This document shows positions 1 through 7,621 of a stretch of DNA of 64,000 bases, piece by piece (the first letter of the stretch is position 1; every line of letters begins with the position of its first letter). The notes beneath the pieces are model-generated. The model was not told the origin of the DNA and did no database searches. It saw only the letters and a list, made by a program, of their open reading frames with translations. Location: positions 5,783,001 to 5,847,000 of the forward strand of contig NZ_AP025944.1 in assembly GCF_024349685.1 (NCBI RefSeq), read 5' to 3'. The translations under genes and the position numbers were made by a program. Source of the DNA: Pseudomonas sp. LRP2-20 (GTDB lineage: Bacteria > Pseudomonadota > Gammaproteobacteria > Pseudomonadales > Pseudomonadaceae).

Positions 1-1095
1 CAGGGTGAAGCCCAGCGGGATCAGCAACACGCCGAAGACGAACTCACGGATGGTGCGGCCACGCGAGATACGCGCGATGAACAGGCCCACGAACGGCGCC
101 CAGGCTATCCACCAGGCCCAGTAGAACACCGTCCAGCCACCCAGCCAGTCACGTTGCTCGCCATAGGCGTAAACGTCGAAGCTCTTGCGCGGCAAGGCGC
201 CGAGGTAATCGCCGAGGTTCTGGATCAGGGTATTGAACAGGTGCTGAGTAGGCCCGGCGAACAGCACGAACAGCAGCAGCGCGCAGGCCAGGAACAGGTT
301 GATGTCGCTCATCACCCGCACACCCTTTTCCACCCCCGCCACGGCTACCGCCACTGCCGCGCCCATCATCAGCGCGATGAGGATCACCTGCACCCACTGG
401 CTGTGGCTGATGCCGAACAGATAGTCGAGGCCGGCGTTCAGGTGCAGTACCCCAAAGCCCATGTCGGCGCCCAGGCCGAACACCGTGGCGATGATGCCGA
501 ATCCGTCCACGGCATAACCGATCGGGCCGTTGATGCGTTTGCCGATCAGCGGATACAGCGCCGAACGCAAGGCCAGCGGCAGGTTATGCCGGTAGGCGAA
601 GTAGGCCAGGGCCATGCCGACGAAGGCGAACACGCCCCAGCCATGCAGGCCCCAGTGCAGGAACAGGATTTCCATCGCCTGGCGCCCGGCCTCGGCCGTG
701 CCCCCTTCGCCCTGGGGCGGGGTGAGCATGTGGGTCAGCGGTTCGGACACGCAGAAGAAGAACAGCGTGATGCTGATGCCGGCGGCGAACAGCATGCCGG
801 CCCATGACAGGTAACTGAACTCGGGCTCGTCGTGGTCGGCACCCAGCTTGATCTTGCCGTAGCCGGACAACGCAGTGACCACCACGAACACCAGGTACAA
901 GGTCATGGCCAGCATGTAGTACCAACCGACCGTGTTGGCCGCCCAGTTCTGCGCCGCCAGCAGCCACTCGCCGGACGCCTGCGGGAACAGGATGACCACC
1001 AGGCCGAACAGGAGAATGAAACTTGCCGCGAAGTAGAACACCGGCGGGTTCATGCGGATCTTGCCAGTGGCAAGGGATGGGGACGGTGCACTCAT
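1..1095 (-). CDS. BCCT-family choline/betaine/carnitine transporter, C-terminus cut by window edge
   Basis: The frame reads MSAPSPSLATGKIRMNPPVF and is open for 365 codons to base 1, so the C-terminal part lies outside the window. It is a very hydrophobic inner-membrane protein with many membrane helices. The stretches FFFCVSEPLTHM, LHWGLHGWG and YAWWIAWAPFVGLFIARIS-type tryptophan-rich segments are characteristic of Na+- or H+-coupled betaine/choline/carnitine transporters (BCCT). The start at 1095 is the first Met of the hydrophobic frame. Upstream DNA (1160-1240) holds repeated GTTGAAC/GTTCAA half-sites that may bind a TetR/BetI-type repressor. The exact quaternary-amine substrate cannot be read from the sequence. 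Confidence 0.88.
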   Translation of the reverse strand, partial: MSAPSPSLATGKIRMNPPVFYFAASFILLFGLVVILFPQASGEWLLAAQNWAANTVGWYYMLAMTLYLVFVVVTALSGYGKIKLGADHDEPEFSYLSWAGMLFAAGISITLFFFCVSEPLTHMLTPPQGEGGTAEAGRQAMEILFLHWGLHGWGVFAFVGMALAYFAYRHNLPLALRSALYPLIGKRINGPIGYAVDGFGIIATVFGLGADMGFGVLHLNAGLDYLFGISHSQWVQVILIALMMGAAVAVAVAGVEKGVRVMSDINLFLACALLLFVLFAGPTQHLFNTLIQNLGDYLGALPRKSFDVYAYGEQRDWLGGWTVFYWAWWIAWAPFVGLFIARISRGRTIREFVFGVLLIPLGFTL

Positions 1096-1159
1096 GAAAC
1101 AGGCACCTCGTCGATCGACGTGAGGTTCGGAATGAACGGGTTCAGCAAAGGAATCCTCC

Positions 1160-1240
1160 TGTTGAACACCGGCAGCGGACCAGCGTTTTTCATTGAACAA
1201 GCGTTCAAGTTAAACATGGATCGGCGTTCAATGCGAACCG
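1160..1240. promoter_or_regulatory. Candidate BetI/TetR-type operator region upstream of the BCCT gene
   Basis: A 6+6 dyad, TTGAAC-AAGC-GTTCAA, lies at 1193-1208, about 100 bases upstream of the transporter start. Further half-sites lie at 1161 (GTTGAAC) and near 1225 (GTTCAA). Such dyads are typical of TetR-family repressors, and BetI controls choline uptake in Pseudomonas. The assignment to BetI is inference. Confidence 0.4.
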
Positions 1241-1260
1241 GGGCGCCGATTGGCGCCCTC

Positions 1261-1362
1261 CTGTTCCGGCCTGTTCGCGGGCAAGCCCGCTCCCACAGGG
1301 GCATCACGAATCTTGAATGCTGCGAGTCACCTGCGGGCTTGCCCGCGAACAGGCCGGAACAG
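1261..1362. repeat. REP palindrome pair
   Basis: Perfect 30-bp inverted arms (1261-1290 and 1333-1362) carry the Pseudomonas REP core GCGGGCAAGCCCGC. The left copy keeps the TCCCACAGG tail and the right copy lacks it. The pair lies immediately downstream of the serine acetyltransferase stop and may act as an mRNA 3' stem-loop. Confidence 0.85.
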
Positions 1363-1369
1363 GTATAGG

Positions 1370-2302
1370 TCAGTTCTTGTCCTGGCAATCCAGCTGCAGG
1401 TTGGCCTGGGTGATGTTGCTTTCGGCCGGCACGCTGCGGGTCAGCCAGACATTGCCGCCAATGGTCGAGCCTTTGCCGATGGTGATCCGCCCCAGGATCG
1501 TCGCCCCGGCATAGATCACCACGTCGTCCTCGACGATCGGGTGGCGCGCCAGCCCTTTGTGCAACGTCCCCGACTCGTCGCTTGGGAAGCGCTTGGCACC
1601 CAGGGTAACCGCCTGATAGATGCGCACCCGCTCACCGATGATCGCGGTTTCGCCAATCACCACGCCGGTACCGTGGTCGATGAAGAAGCTCTGGCCGATC
1701 TGCGCGCCTGGGTGAATGTCGATACCCGTGGCCGAATGCGCCAGCTCCGAGCTGATCCGCGCCAGCAGCGGCAAGCCCGCTCGATAAAGATGGTGAGCCA
1801 GGCGGTGATGGATGATCGCCAGGATCCCCGGATAGCACAGCAATACCTCGTCTACGCTGCGCGCCGCCGGGTCGCCGTGATAGGCCGCCAGCACATCGGT
1901 ATCGAGCAGCACACGCAGGCCCGGCAAGGCCGCCGCGAAGTCCTGGATCAAACGCAGGGCCTGGGCGTCGACGCCCTCCAGTTCCGCCTTGCTCTGACGC
2001 GCGGCATAACGCAGTTCCAGCCGCGCCTGCACCAGCAATGCGGTCAGCGCTGCGTCGAGGGTATGGCCGACGTAAAAGTCTTCGCTCTCTTCCCGTAGGT
2101 CTACCGGGCCCAGGCGCATCGGGAACAATGCCCCGCACAGCTGTTCGAGAATCTGCCGCATGGCCTCGCGCGAAGGCAGTTCGCGCCCGCCCTGCTCGCC
2201 GCTGCTGCGGCCATTGCGGCTGCGCCATTGCTCGCGGGCACCGCGCAGGCCGCTGACGATGCTGTGCAGTTGCCAGTGCCCAGATGAAGGTTGTTCGCTC
2301 AC
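1370..2302 (-). CDS. epsC: Serine O-acetyltransferase (EpsC/SrpH type)
   Basis: This enzyme transfers acetyl from acetyl-CoA to L-serine to give O-acetylserine, the carbon skeleton for cysteine. The 310-residue protein has an alpha-helical N-terminal half (about 1-180) and a C-terminal left-handed beta-helix of hexapeptide repeats. Seen motifs are GIDIHPGAQIGQSFFIDHG, TGVVIGETAIIG, HPIVEDDVVIYAGATILG and IGKGSTIGGNVWLT, with the catalytic-type His in DIHPGA and IDHG. It is longer than housekeeping CysE (about 260-275 residues) and matches the longer EpsC-like group. It is divergent from the cystine importer at 2576, which fits a sulfur-assimilation locus. The ATG at 2302 is the first in frame. 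Confidence 0.88.
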   Translation of the reverse strand: MSEQPSSGHWQLHSIVSGLRGAREQWRSRNGRSSGEQGGRELPSREAMRQILEQLCGALFPMRLGPVDLREESEDFYVGHTLDAALTALLVQARLELRYAARQSKAELEGVDAQALRLIQDFAAALPGLRVLLDTDVLAAYHGDPAARSVDEVLLCYPGILAIIHHRLAHHLYRAGLPLLARISSELAHSATGIDIHPGAQIGQSFFIDHGTGVVIGETAIIGERVRIYQAVTLGAKRFPSDESGTLHKGLARHPIVEDDVVIYAGATILGRITIGKGSTIGGNVWLTRSVPAESNITQANLQLDCQDKN

Positions 2303-2481
2303 GCTGTTCTCCTGCCGAAGGTGGCCAATCTGTCGTTATGCAATCCACTCTACGGCAAATCCGCCCCTTGGAAAAAACAACGCTTTATTCCATCCTGCGC
2401 TATGTCGGGCATAAGCCGCGATGACGGCCGCAGTATCCTGGCCTACCCTCAAAGCAGCCAAAACCTGGCCCAGATCAAAAT

Positions 2482-2512
2482 GGAAATAACAAAATAAGTT
2501 TTTATTATTTCC
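2482..2512. promoter_or_regulatory. AT-rich dyad next to the cystine importer promoter
   Basis: Perfect 8-bp arms GGAAATAA (2482-2489) and TTATTTCC (2505-2512) flank an A/T-rich centre and abut the proposed -35 box. The position suits an activator of the LysR type such as CysB. The regulator is inferred and not shown. Confidence 0.4.
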
Positions 2513-2537
2513 TGGCCTATGCAGCCAACTCTATAGT
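2509..2537 (+). promoter_or_regulatory. Candidate sigma-70 promoter of the cystine importer operon
   Basis: TTCCTG (2509-2514), a 17-bp spacer and TATAGT (2532-2537) resemble a sigma-70 promoter with a weak -35. This is consistent with activator dependence. It lies 38 bases before the ATG at 2576. Confidence 0.4.
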
Positions 2538-2575
2538 CGCCACCCACTACTTCAACAACAAGCGCGGGCTCTGAC

Positions 2576-3370
2576 ATGTCGAAATTCGCCAAACCGCTTC
2601 TCAACGCCAGCCTGGCCATCCTGCTGGGTGCCGGCCTGCTCGGCCAGGCCTTCGCCGGCGAGCAACTGAAGACCATCCAGGAAAAAGGCGTGATCAACGT
2701 CGGCCTTGAGGGTACCTACCCGCCGTTCAGCTTCCAGGATGAAAACGGCAAGCTGACCGGCTTCGAGGTCGAGCTGTCCGAACTGCTGGCCAAGGAGCTT
2801 GGGGTCAAGGCCAAGATCCAGCCGACCAAGTGGGACGGCATCCTTGCTGCGCTGGAGTCCAAGCGCCTGGACGTGGTGGTCAACCAGGTGACCATCTCCG
2901 AAGAGCGCAAGAAGAAGTATGACTTCTCCGAGCCCTACACCATCTCCGGCATCCAGGCGCTGATCCTGAAGAAGAAGGCCGAGCAGCTGAATATCAAAAG
3001 CGCGCAAGACCTCGCCGGCAAGAAGGTCGGCGTAGGCCTGGGCACCAACTACGAGCAATGGGTCAAGCAGGACGTGCCGAAGGCTGATGTGCGCACCTAT
3101 GAAGACGACCCGAGCAAGTTTGCCGACCTGCGCAACGGTCGCATCGACGCCATCCTGATCGACCGCCTGGCGGCACTGGAATACGCCCAGAAGGCCAAGG
3201 ACACCGAACTGGCCGGCGATGCATTCTCGCGCCTGGAAAGCGGCGTGGCCCTGCGCAAGGGTGAGCCTGAGCTGCTGGCAGCCATCAACAAGGCCATCGA
3301 CAAGCTCAAGGCCGACGGCACGCTGGCCAAGCTGTCCGAGAAATACTTCGGTGCCGATGTCACCAAATGA
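2576..3370 (+). CDS. tcyJ: Periplasmic L-cystine-type solute-binding protein
   Basis: This 264-residue polar-amino-acid binding protein (SBP family 3) begins with a signal peptide ending near LLGQAFAGE. The family fingerprint GLEGTYPPFSFQDENGKLTGF follows at about residues 42-62, then QPTKWDGILAALESKRLDVV, and the ligand-contacting SEERKKKYDFSEPY segment. The last bases overlap the permease start (ATGA), showing translational coupling to the 3367 and 4037 genes. The closest family is FliY/TcyJ cystine-binding proteins. Adjacency to a serine acetyltransferase and desulfurisation genes supports a sulfur amino acid ligand. Substrate identity remains inference. Confidence 0.85.
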   Translation: MSKFAKPLLNASLAILLGAGLLGQAFAGEQLKTIQEKGVINVGLEGTYPPFSFQDENGKLTGFEVELSELLAKELGVKAKIQPTKWDGILAALESKRLDVVVNQVTISEERKKKYDFSEPYTISGIQALILKKKAEQLNIKSAQDLAGKKVGVGLGTNYEQWVKQDVPKADVRTYEDDPSKFADLRNGRIDAILIDRLAALEYAQKAKDTELAGDAFSRLESGVALRKGEPELLAAINKAIDKLKADGTLAKLSEKYFGADVTK

Positions 3371-4035
3371 TCGCTGAAAGCCTGCAACTCGTTGCCGACT
3401 CCACGCCCTTCCTGCTGAAGGGCGCGGGTTATACGGTGCTGCTCAGTGTTGGCGGCATGTTCTTCGGCCTGGTGCTGGGCTTTGCCCTGGCGCTGATGCG
3501 GTTGTCGAAGATCCTGCCGCTGAACTGGCTGGCCCGGGTCTATGTGTCGTTCTTCCGTGGCACACCGCTGCTGGTGCAGCTGTTCGTGATCTACTTTGGC
3601 ATGCCGCAGATCGGCATCGAACTCGACCCGATCCCGGCCTCGCTGATCGGCCTGTCACTGAACATGGCGGCCTACATCTGCGAAATCCTGCGTGCGGCGA
3701 TCTCCTCGATCGACCGTGGCCAGTGGGAAGCCGCCGCCAGCATCGGCATGACTCGCACCCAGGCCATGCGCCGGGCGATCCTGCCCCAGGCCCTGCGCAC
3801 CGCGCTGCCACCCCTGGGCAACAGCTTCATCTCGCTGGTCAAGGACACCGCGCTGGCCGCGACCATCCAGGTGCCCGAGCTGTTCCGCCAGGCGCAGCTG
3901 ATCACCGCGCGCACCTTCGAAGTGTTCACCATGTACCTGGCCGTTGCAGTGATCTACTGGATCCTCTGCAGCATCCTCGCGCACTTCCAGAACCGCATGG
4001 AAGCGCGGGTCAACCAGCACGACCAGGAGCAATGA
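3367..4035 (+). CDS. tcyL: L-cystine-type ABC transporter permease
   Basis: This 222-residue inner-membrane permease belongs to the His/Glu/Gln/Arg/Cys family (HisM-like). It has about five membrane helices. The cytoplasmic EAA loop reads EAAASIGMTRTQAMRRAILPQ (about residues 120-140), where it docks on the ATPase. The motif SFFRGTPLLVQLFVIYFG is typical of amino-acid permeases. It overlaps the binding-protein stop by four bases and is followed one base later by the ATPase gene. It probably forms a homodimer with two TcyN subunits, like YecS. Confidence 0.88.
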   Translation: MIAESLQLVADSTPFLLKGAGYTVLLSVGGMFFGLVLGFALALMRLSKILPLNWLARVYVSFFRGTPLLVQLFVIYFGMPQIGIELDPIPASLIGLSLNMAAYICEILRAAISSIDRGQWEAAASIGMTRTQAMRRAILPQALRTALPPLGNSFISLVKDTALAATIQVPELFRQAQLITARTFEVFTMYLAVAVIYWILCSILAHFQNRMEARVNQHDQEQ

Positions 4036-4036
4036 G

Positions 4037-4798
4037 ATGATCGTAGTCAAAGGCCTGACCAAGCAGTTCAAGGGCCAGACCGTACTCAACGGTATCGACC
4101 TGACCGTGCAACCCGGTGAAGTGGTGGCCATCATCGGCCCCAGTGGCTCGGGCAAGACCACCTTCCTGCGTTGCCTCAACCTGCTGGAAACCCCGGATGC
4201 CGGGCAGATCCAGATCGGCGACATCAGCATCGATGCCAACCGCCCGCTCGGCGGCCAGCAAAGTGCGATCCGCCGCCTGCGCCAGCAGGCGGGCTTCGTG
4301 TTCCAGAACTTCAACCTGTTCCCCCACCGCACGGCTCTGGAAAACGTCATCGAGGGGCCGGTGATCGTCAAGAAGACACCCCGCGAACAAGCGGTCGAAC
4401 TCGGCCGGCGGCTGCTGGCCAAGGTCGGCCTGGCGGGCAAGGAAGATGCCTACCCACGGCGCCTGTCCGGCGGCCAGCAGCAGCGTGTGGCGATTGCCCG
4501 CGCGCTGGCCATGGAGCCTGAGGTGATCCTGTTCGACGAACCCACCTCGGCCCTCGACCCGGAGCTGGTCGGCGAAGTGCTGGCGACCATCCGCGGCCTG
4601 GCCGAGGAAAAGCGCACCATGATCATCGTCACCCACGAGATGAGCTTTGCCCGGGATGTCGCGAACCGGGTGATCTTCTTCGACAAGGGCGTGATCGTGG
4701 AACAGGGTGAGGCCAAGGCGCTGTTTGCCAATCCGAAGGAAGAACGTACCCGGCAGTTCCTGCGCAAGTTCCTGGGAACCGCCGCTGCGCAAGACTGA
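4037..4798 (+). CDS. tcyN: L-cystine-type ABC transporter ATP-binding protein
   Basis: This 253-residue ABC ATPase powers the importer encoded just upstream. Visible motifs are Walker A GPSGSGKTT (about 35-43), the Q-loop FVFQNFNLFPHRT, the signature LSGGQQQRVAIARAL (about 148-162), Walker B VILFDEPTSALDPE and the H-loop IIVTHEM. The spacing FNLFPH followed by TALENV is typical of polar amino-acid ATPases (GlnQ/YecC). It is the last gene of the three-gene operon. A REP pair starts about 15 bases after the stop. Confidence 0.9.
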   Translation: MIVVKGLTKQFKGQTVLNGIDLTVQPGEVVAIIGPSGSGKTTFLRCLNLLETPDAGQIQIGDISIDANRPLGGQQSAIRRLRQQAGFVFQNFNLFPHRTALENVIEGPVIVKKTPREQAVELGRRLLAKVGLAGKEDAYPRRLSGGQQQRVAIARALAMEPEVILFDEPTSALDPELVGEVLATIRGLAEEKRTMIIVTHEMSFARDVANRVIFFDKGVIVEQGEAKALFANPKEERTRQFLRKFLGTAAAQD

Positions 4799-4813
4799 AG
4801 ATCCCTGCTGGGC

Positions 4814-4900
4814 TCTTCGCGGGCAAGCCCGCTCCCACAGGGAATTGCACAGGCTTCAAGACCTGTGCAATTCCCTGTGGGAGCGGGCTTGTTCGCGGAA
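4814..4900. repeat. REP palindrome pair after the cystine importer operon
   Basis: Two head-to-head REP units (TTCGCGGGCAAGCCCGCTCC... and ...GGAGCGGGCTTGTTCGCGG) also share a complementary GGAATTGCACAGG/CCTGTGCAATTCC inner part. The whole region can fold into one long stem. It lies between the tcy operon and the monooxygenase genes. Confidence 0.85.
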
Positions 4901-5045
4901 AGGCCGGCACTTCTATAATTATTCCAAAAAGTTAGTTCATAAACTTTTGATAAGCAATTAGGGTATATAAACCGGACCACCGGACCAGCAAACGTTTGTC
5001 GCCATCAGCTGAAGCGACGCATCCACTTTGTGAGGTTCGGTTCTG

Positions 5046-6287
5046 ATGACCACCCAGCCAAATACGCCATTCCACAGCGACCTCGACAGCTCGCCCCTGC
5101 TGCTACCGGCCAAGGTACTGCGCACCGACGCCGAAGCCCTGCAAGCCGCCCGTGAGCTAGCCGCGAGCGCCCGTGAGCAAGCCGCCCGTCGCGACCAGCA
5201 ACGCAAACTGCCCTGGGCAGAAATTGAACAGTTCACCCGCAGCGGCCTAGGCAGCATCAGCGTACCCAAGGCCTACGGCGGCCCGGACGTCTCGTTTGCC
5301 ACCGTCGCCGAGGTGTTCCGCCTGATCAGCGCCGCCGACCCGGCTCTGGGGCAGATCCCGCAGAACCAGTTCGGCATGCTGCAACTGCTGCGCCTGACCG
5401 CCACCGAAGCCCAGCAGGCGCTGATCTTCCGCAGCGTGCTGGACGGCTGGCGCATCGGCAACGCCGGCCCCGAGCGCGGCACCAAAGACACCCTGACGCT
5501 CAAGGCCAGGATCACCCGCAGCGGCGACGGCTATCGCATCAGCGGTGAGAAGTTCTACTCCACCGGCGCACTGTTCGCCCACTGGGTGGCGGTCAAGGCC
5601 CTGGACGACGAAGGCCGCCAGCGCCTGGCCTTTGTCCGCCGCGGCAGCCCGGGGCTGCGCATCGTCGACGACTGGTCCGGCTTCGGCCAGCGCACCACCG
5701 CCAGCGGTACCGTGTTGCTCGACCAGGTACCGGTGGACGCCGAACTGGTCATCGATAACTGGCGCCAGCGCGATATCCCCAATATCCAGGGTGCGGCTTC
5801 GCAGCTGATCCAGGCGGCCATCGATGCCGGCATCGCCGAGGCCGCCATCGACGACGCCATCACCTTCGTCCGCGAAAAGTCCCGGCCCTGGATCGAAGCC
5901 AAGGTCGAGCGCGCCAGCGATGACCCTTACGTGATTGCCGACATCGGCCGCCTGAAGCTTGAGCTGCATGCCGCCGAGGCACTGCTGCGCAAGGCCGCGC
6001 GCGTGCTCGACGAGGTCAATGCCGGGCCGATCGATGCTGCCGCCGCCGCGCGGGCGTCGATTGCCGTGGCCGAGGCCAAGGTGCTGACCACCGAGATCTC
6101 GCTGCAGGCCAGCGAGAAGCTGTTCGAGCTGGCGGGCAGCCGCGCGAGCCTGGCCGAGTTCAACCTCGACCGCCACTGGCGCAATGCCCGGGTGCACACC
6201 CTGCACGACCCGGTGCGCTGGAAGTACCACGCGGTTGGCGCCTATCACCTCAACGGCACCCTGCCCGCCCGGCATTCCTGGATCTGA
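5046..6287 (+). CDS. SfnB-family flavin-dependent sulfur-acquisition monooxygenase (DszC/acyl-CoA dehydrogenase fold)
   Basis: This 413-residue protein has the acyl-CoA dehydrogenase fold used by SfnB/DszC-type FMNH2-dependent oxygenases: an N-terminal helical domain, a central beta domain around GEKFYSTGALFAHW (about 163-176), and a C-terminal four-helix domain ending RHWRNARVHTLHDPVRWKYH. The RNARVHTLHDP motif is typical of this oxygenase group and differs from true acyl-CoA dehydrogenases. Known relatives oxidise organosulfur compounds such as sulfones or thiophenes. It lies with a paralogue (6440) and a DszA-like enzyme (7621). A GAGG ribosome site sits about 10 bases before the ATG. Confidence 0.8.
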   Translation: MTTQPNTPFHSDLDSSPLLLPAKVLRTDAEALQAARELAASAREQAARRDQQRKLPWAEIEQFTRSGLGSISVPKAYGGPDVSFATVAEVFRLISAADPALGQIPQNQFGMLQLLRLTATEAQQALIFRSVLDGWRIGNAGPERGTKDTLTLKARITRSGDGYRISGEKFYSTGALFAHWVAVKALDDEGRQRLAFVRRGSPGLRIVDDWSGFGQRTTASGTVLLDQVPVDAELVIDNWRQRDIPNIQGAASQLIQAAIDAGIAEAAIDDAITFVREKSRPWIEAKVERASDDPYVIADIGRLKLELHAAEALLRKAARVLDEVNAGPIDAAAAARASIAVAEAKVLTTEISLQASEKLFELAGSRASLAEFNLDRHWRNARVHTLHDPVRWKYHAVGAYHLNGTLPARHSWI

Positions 6288-6311
6288 TTTGAGGGCCTCG
6301 GGGGCTGCCTT

Positions 6312-6409
6312 GCAGCCCATTCGCGGGGCAAGCCCGCTCCCACAGCTACAGCGTGCTCTCAGCAACTGTGCAACTCCTGTGGGAGCGGGCTTGCCCCGCG
6401 AATGGGCCG
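6312..6409. repeat. REP palindrome pair between the two SfnB-like genes
   Basis: Inverted REP units (CAGCCCATTCGCGGGGCAAG and its complement near 6390-6409) occupy most of the 152-base gap between the paralogous monooxygenase genes. They could modulate processing of a common transcript. Confidence 0.85.
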
Positions 6410-6439
6410 CACAGCGGCCCCATGGCCCCGGAGAACAGC

Positions 6440-7621
6440 ATGACAACATCAGTTATCACCAACGACAGCCAAGCCCTGGCTGTCGCCGAGCAAATCGCCC
6501 AGCAACTCAAACGCGACAGCGCCCTGCGCGACCGCGAGCGCCGCCTGCCCCACGCCGAACTGGAGCTGTTCACCCGCTCCGGCCTGTGGGCCATCAGTGT
6601 CCCGAAGGCCTTCGGCGGCGCTGGCGTGTCCAACGTCACCCTGGCCCAGGTCATCGCCCGCATCGCCCAGGCCGATGCCTCGCTCGGCCAGATCCCGCAG
6701 AACCACTTCTATGCCCTGGAAGTGCTACGGGTAAACGGCAGCCCCGAGCAGCAGCGGCGCCTGTACGCCGAAGTGCTGGCCGGCCGACGCTTCGGTAACG
6801 CCTTGGCCGAACTGGGCACGAAAACCGCACACGACCGCAGCACCCGCCTGACCCGCGATGGCACCGGTTACCGCATCAACGGTCGCAAGTTCTACGCCAC
6901 CGGCGCGCTCTACGCCCAGCGTATCCCGACCTCGGTGATTGACGATCAAGGCCGCCAGCAGTTGGCTTTCGTCCCCGCCGACAGCCAGGGGCTGCAGGTA
7001 ATCGACGACTGGAGCGGCTTCGGCCAGCGCACTACCGGCAGCGGTTCGGTGACGTTCGACAACGTCTGGGTCAATGCCGACGACGTGGTGCCGTTCCAGA
7101 GTGCCTTCGAGCGCCCGACCCCGGTCGGCCCGCTGGCACAGATTCTTCACGCTGCCATCGACACCGGCATCGCCCGCGCCGCCCTGGAGGATGCCCTGCA
7201 CTTCGTGCGCACACGCAGCCGGCCATGGGTCGACTCCGGCCTGGACAAGGCCAGCGACGACCCGCTGACCCTGAAAAGCTTCGGCCAGCAGGTTATCCGC
7301 CTGCATGCCGCTGAAGCGTTGCTCGAACGTGCCGGCGAATTCCTTGACCGTGCCCAGGCCGACAGCCATGCCGACAGCGTGGCGGCAGCCTCCATAGCCG
7401 TTGCCGAAGCACGGGCGATCAGCACGGAAGTCTCCCTCGCCGCTGGCACCACACTGTTCGAACTGGCCGGCAGCCAGGCCACCCTGGCCGAGCACAACCT
7501 CGATCGCCACTGGCGCAATGCCCGCGTGCACACCCTGCACGACCCGGTGCGCTGGAAGTACCACGCCATCGGCAACTACTACCTGAACAACGAAAACCCA
7601 CCACGCCGGGGGACCATCTGA
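6440..7621 (+). CDS. Second SfnB-family flavin-dependent monooxygenase
   Basis: The 393-residue product is a paralogue of the 5046 protein, sharing the blocks LGQIPQN, DDWSGFGQRTT, SRPWV/IE and RHWRNARVHTLHDPVRWKYHA. The start at 6440 (MTTSVITNDSQ) is chosen because it follows a GGAGAAC ribosome site. A longer frame to 6353 would translate the REP element. The stop overlaps the next ATG (ATGA at 7621), so it is translationally coupled to the DszA-like gene. It probably receives reduced flavin from an unlinked reductase, as no flavin reductase gene is seen here. Confidence 0.8.
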   Translation: MTTSVITNDSQALAVAEQIAQQLKRDSALRDRERRLPHAELELFTRSGLWAISVPKAFGGAGVSNVTLAQVIARIAQADASLGQIPQNHFYALEVLRVNGSPEQQRRLYAEVLAGRRFGNALAELGTKTAHDRSTRLTRDGTGYRINGRKFYATGALYAQRIPTSVIDDQGRQQLAFVPADSQGLQVIDDWSGFGQRTTGSGSVTFDNVWVNADDVVPFQSAFERPTPVGPLAQILHAAIDTGIARAALEDALHFVRTRSRPWVDSGLDKASDDPLTLKSFGQQVIRLHAAEALLERAGEFLDRAQADSHADSVAAASIAVAEARAISTEVSLAAGTTLFELAGSQATLAEHNLDRHWRNARVHTLHDPVRWKYHAIGNYYLNNENPPRRGTI

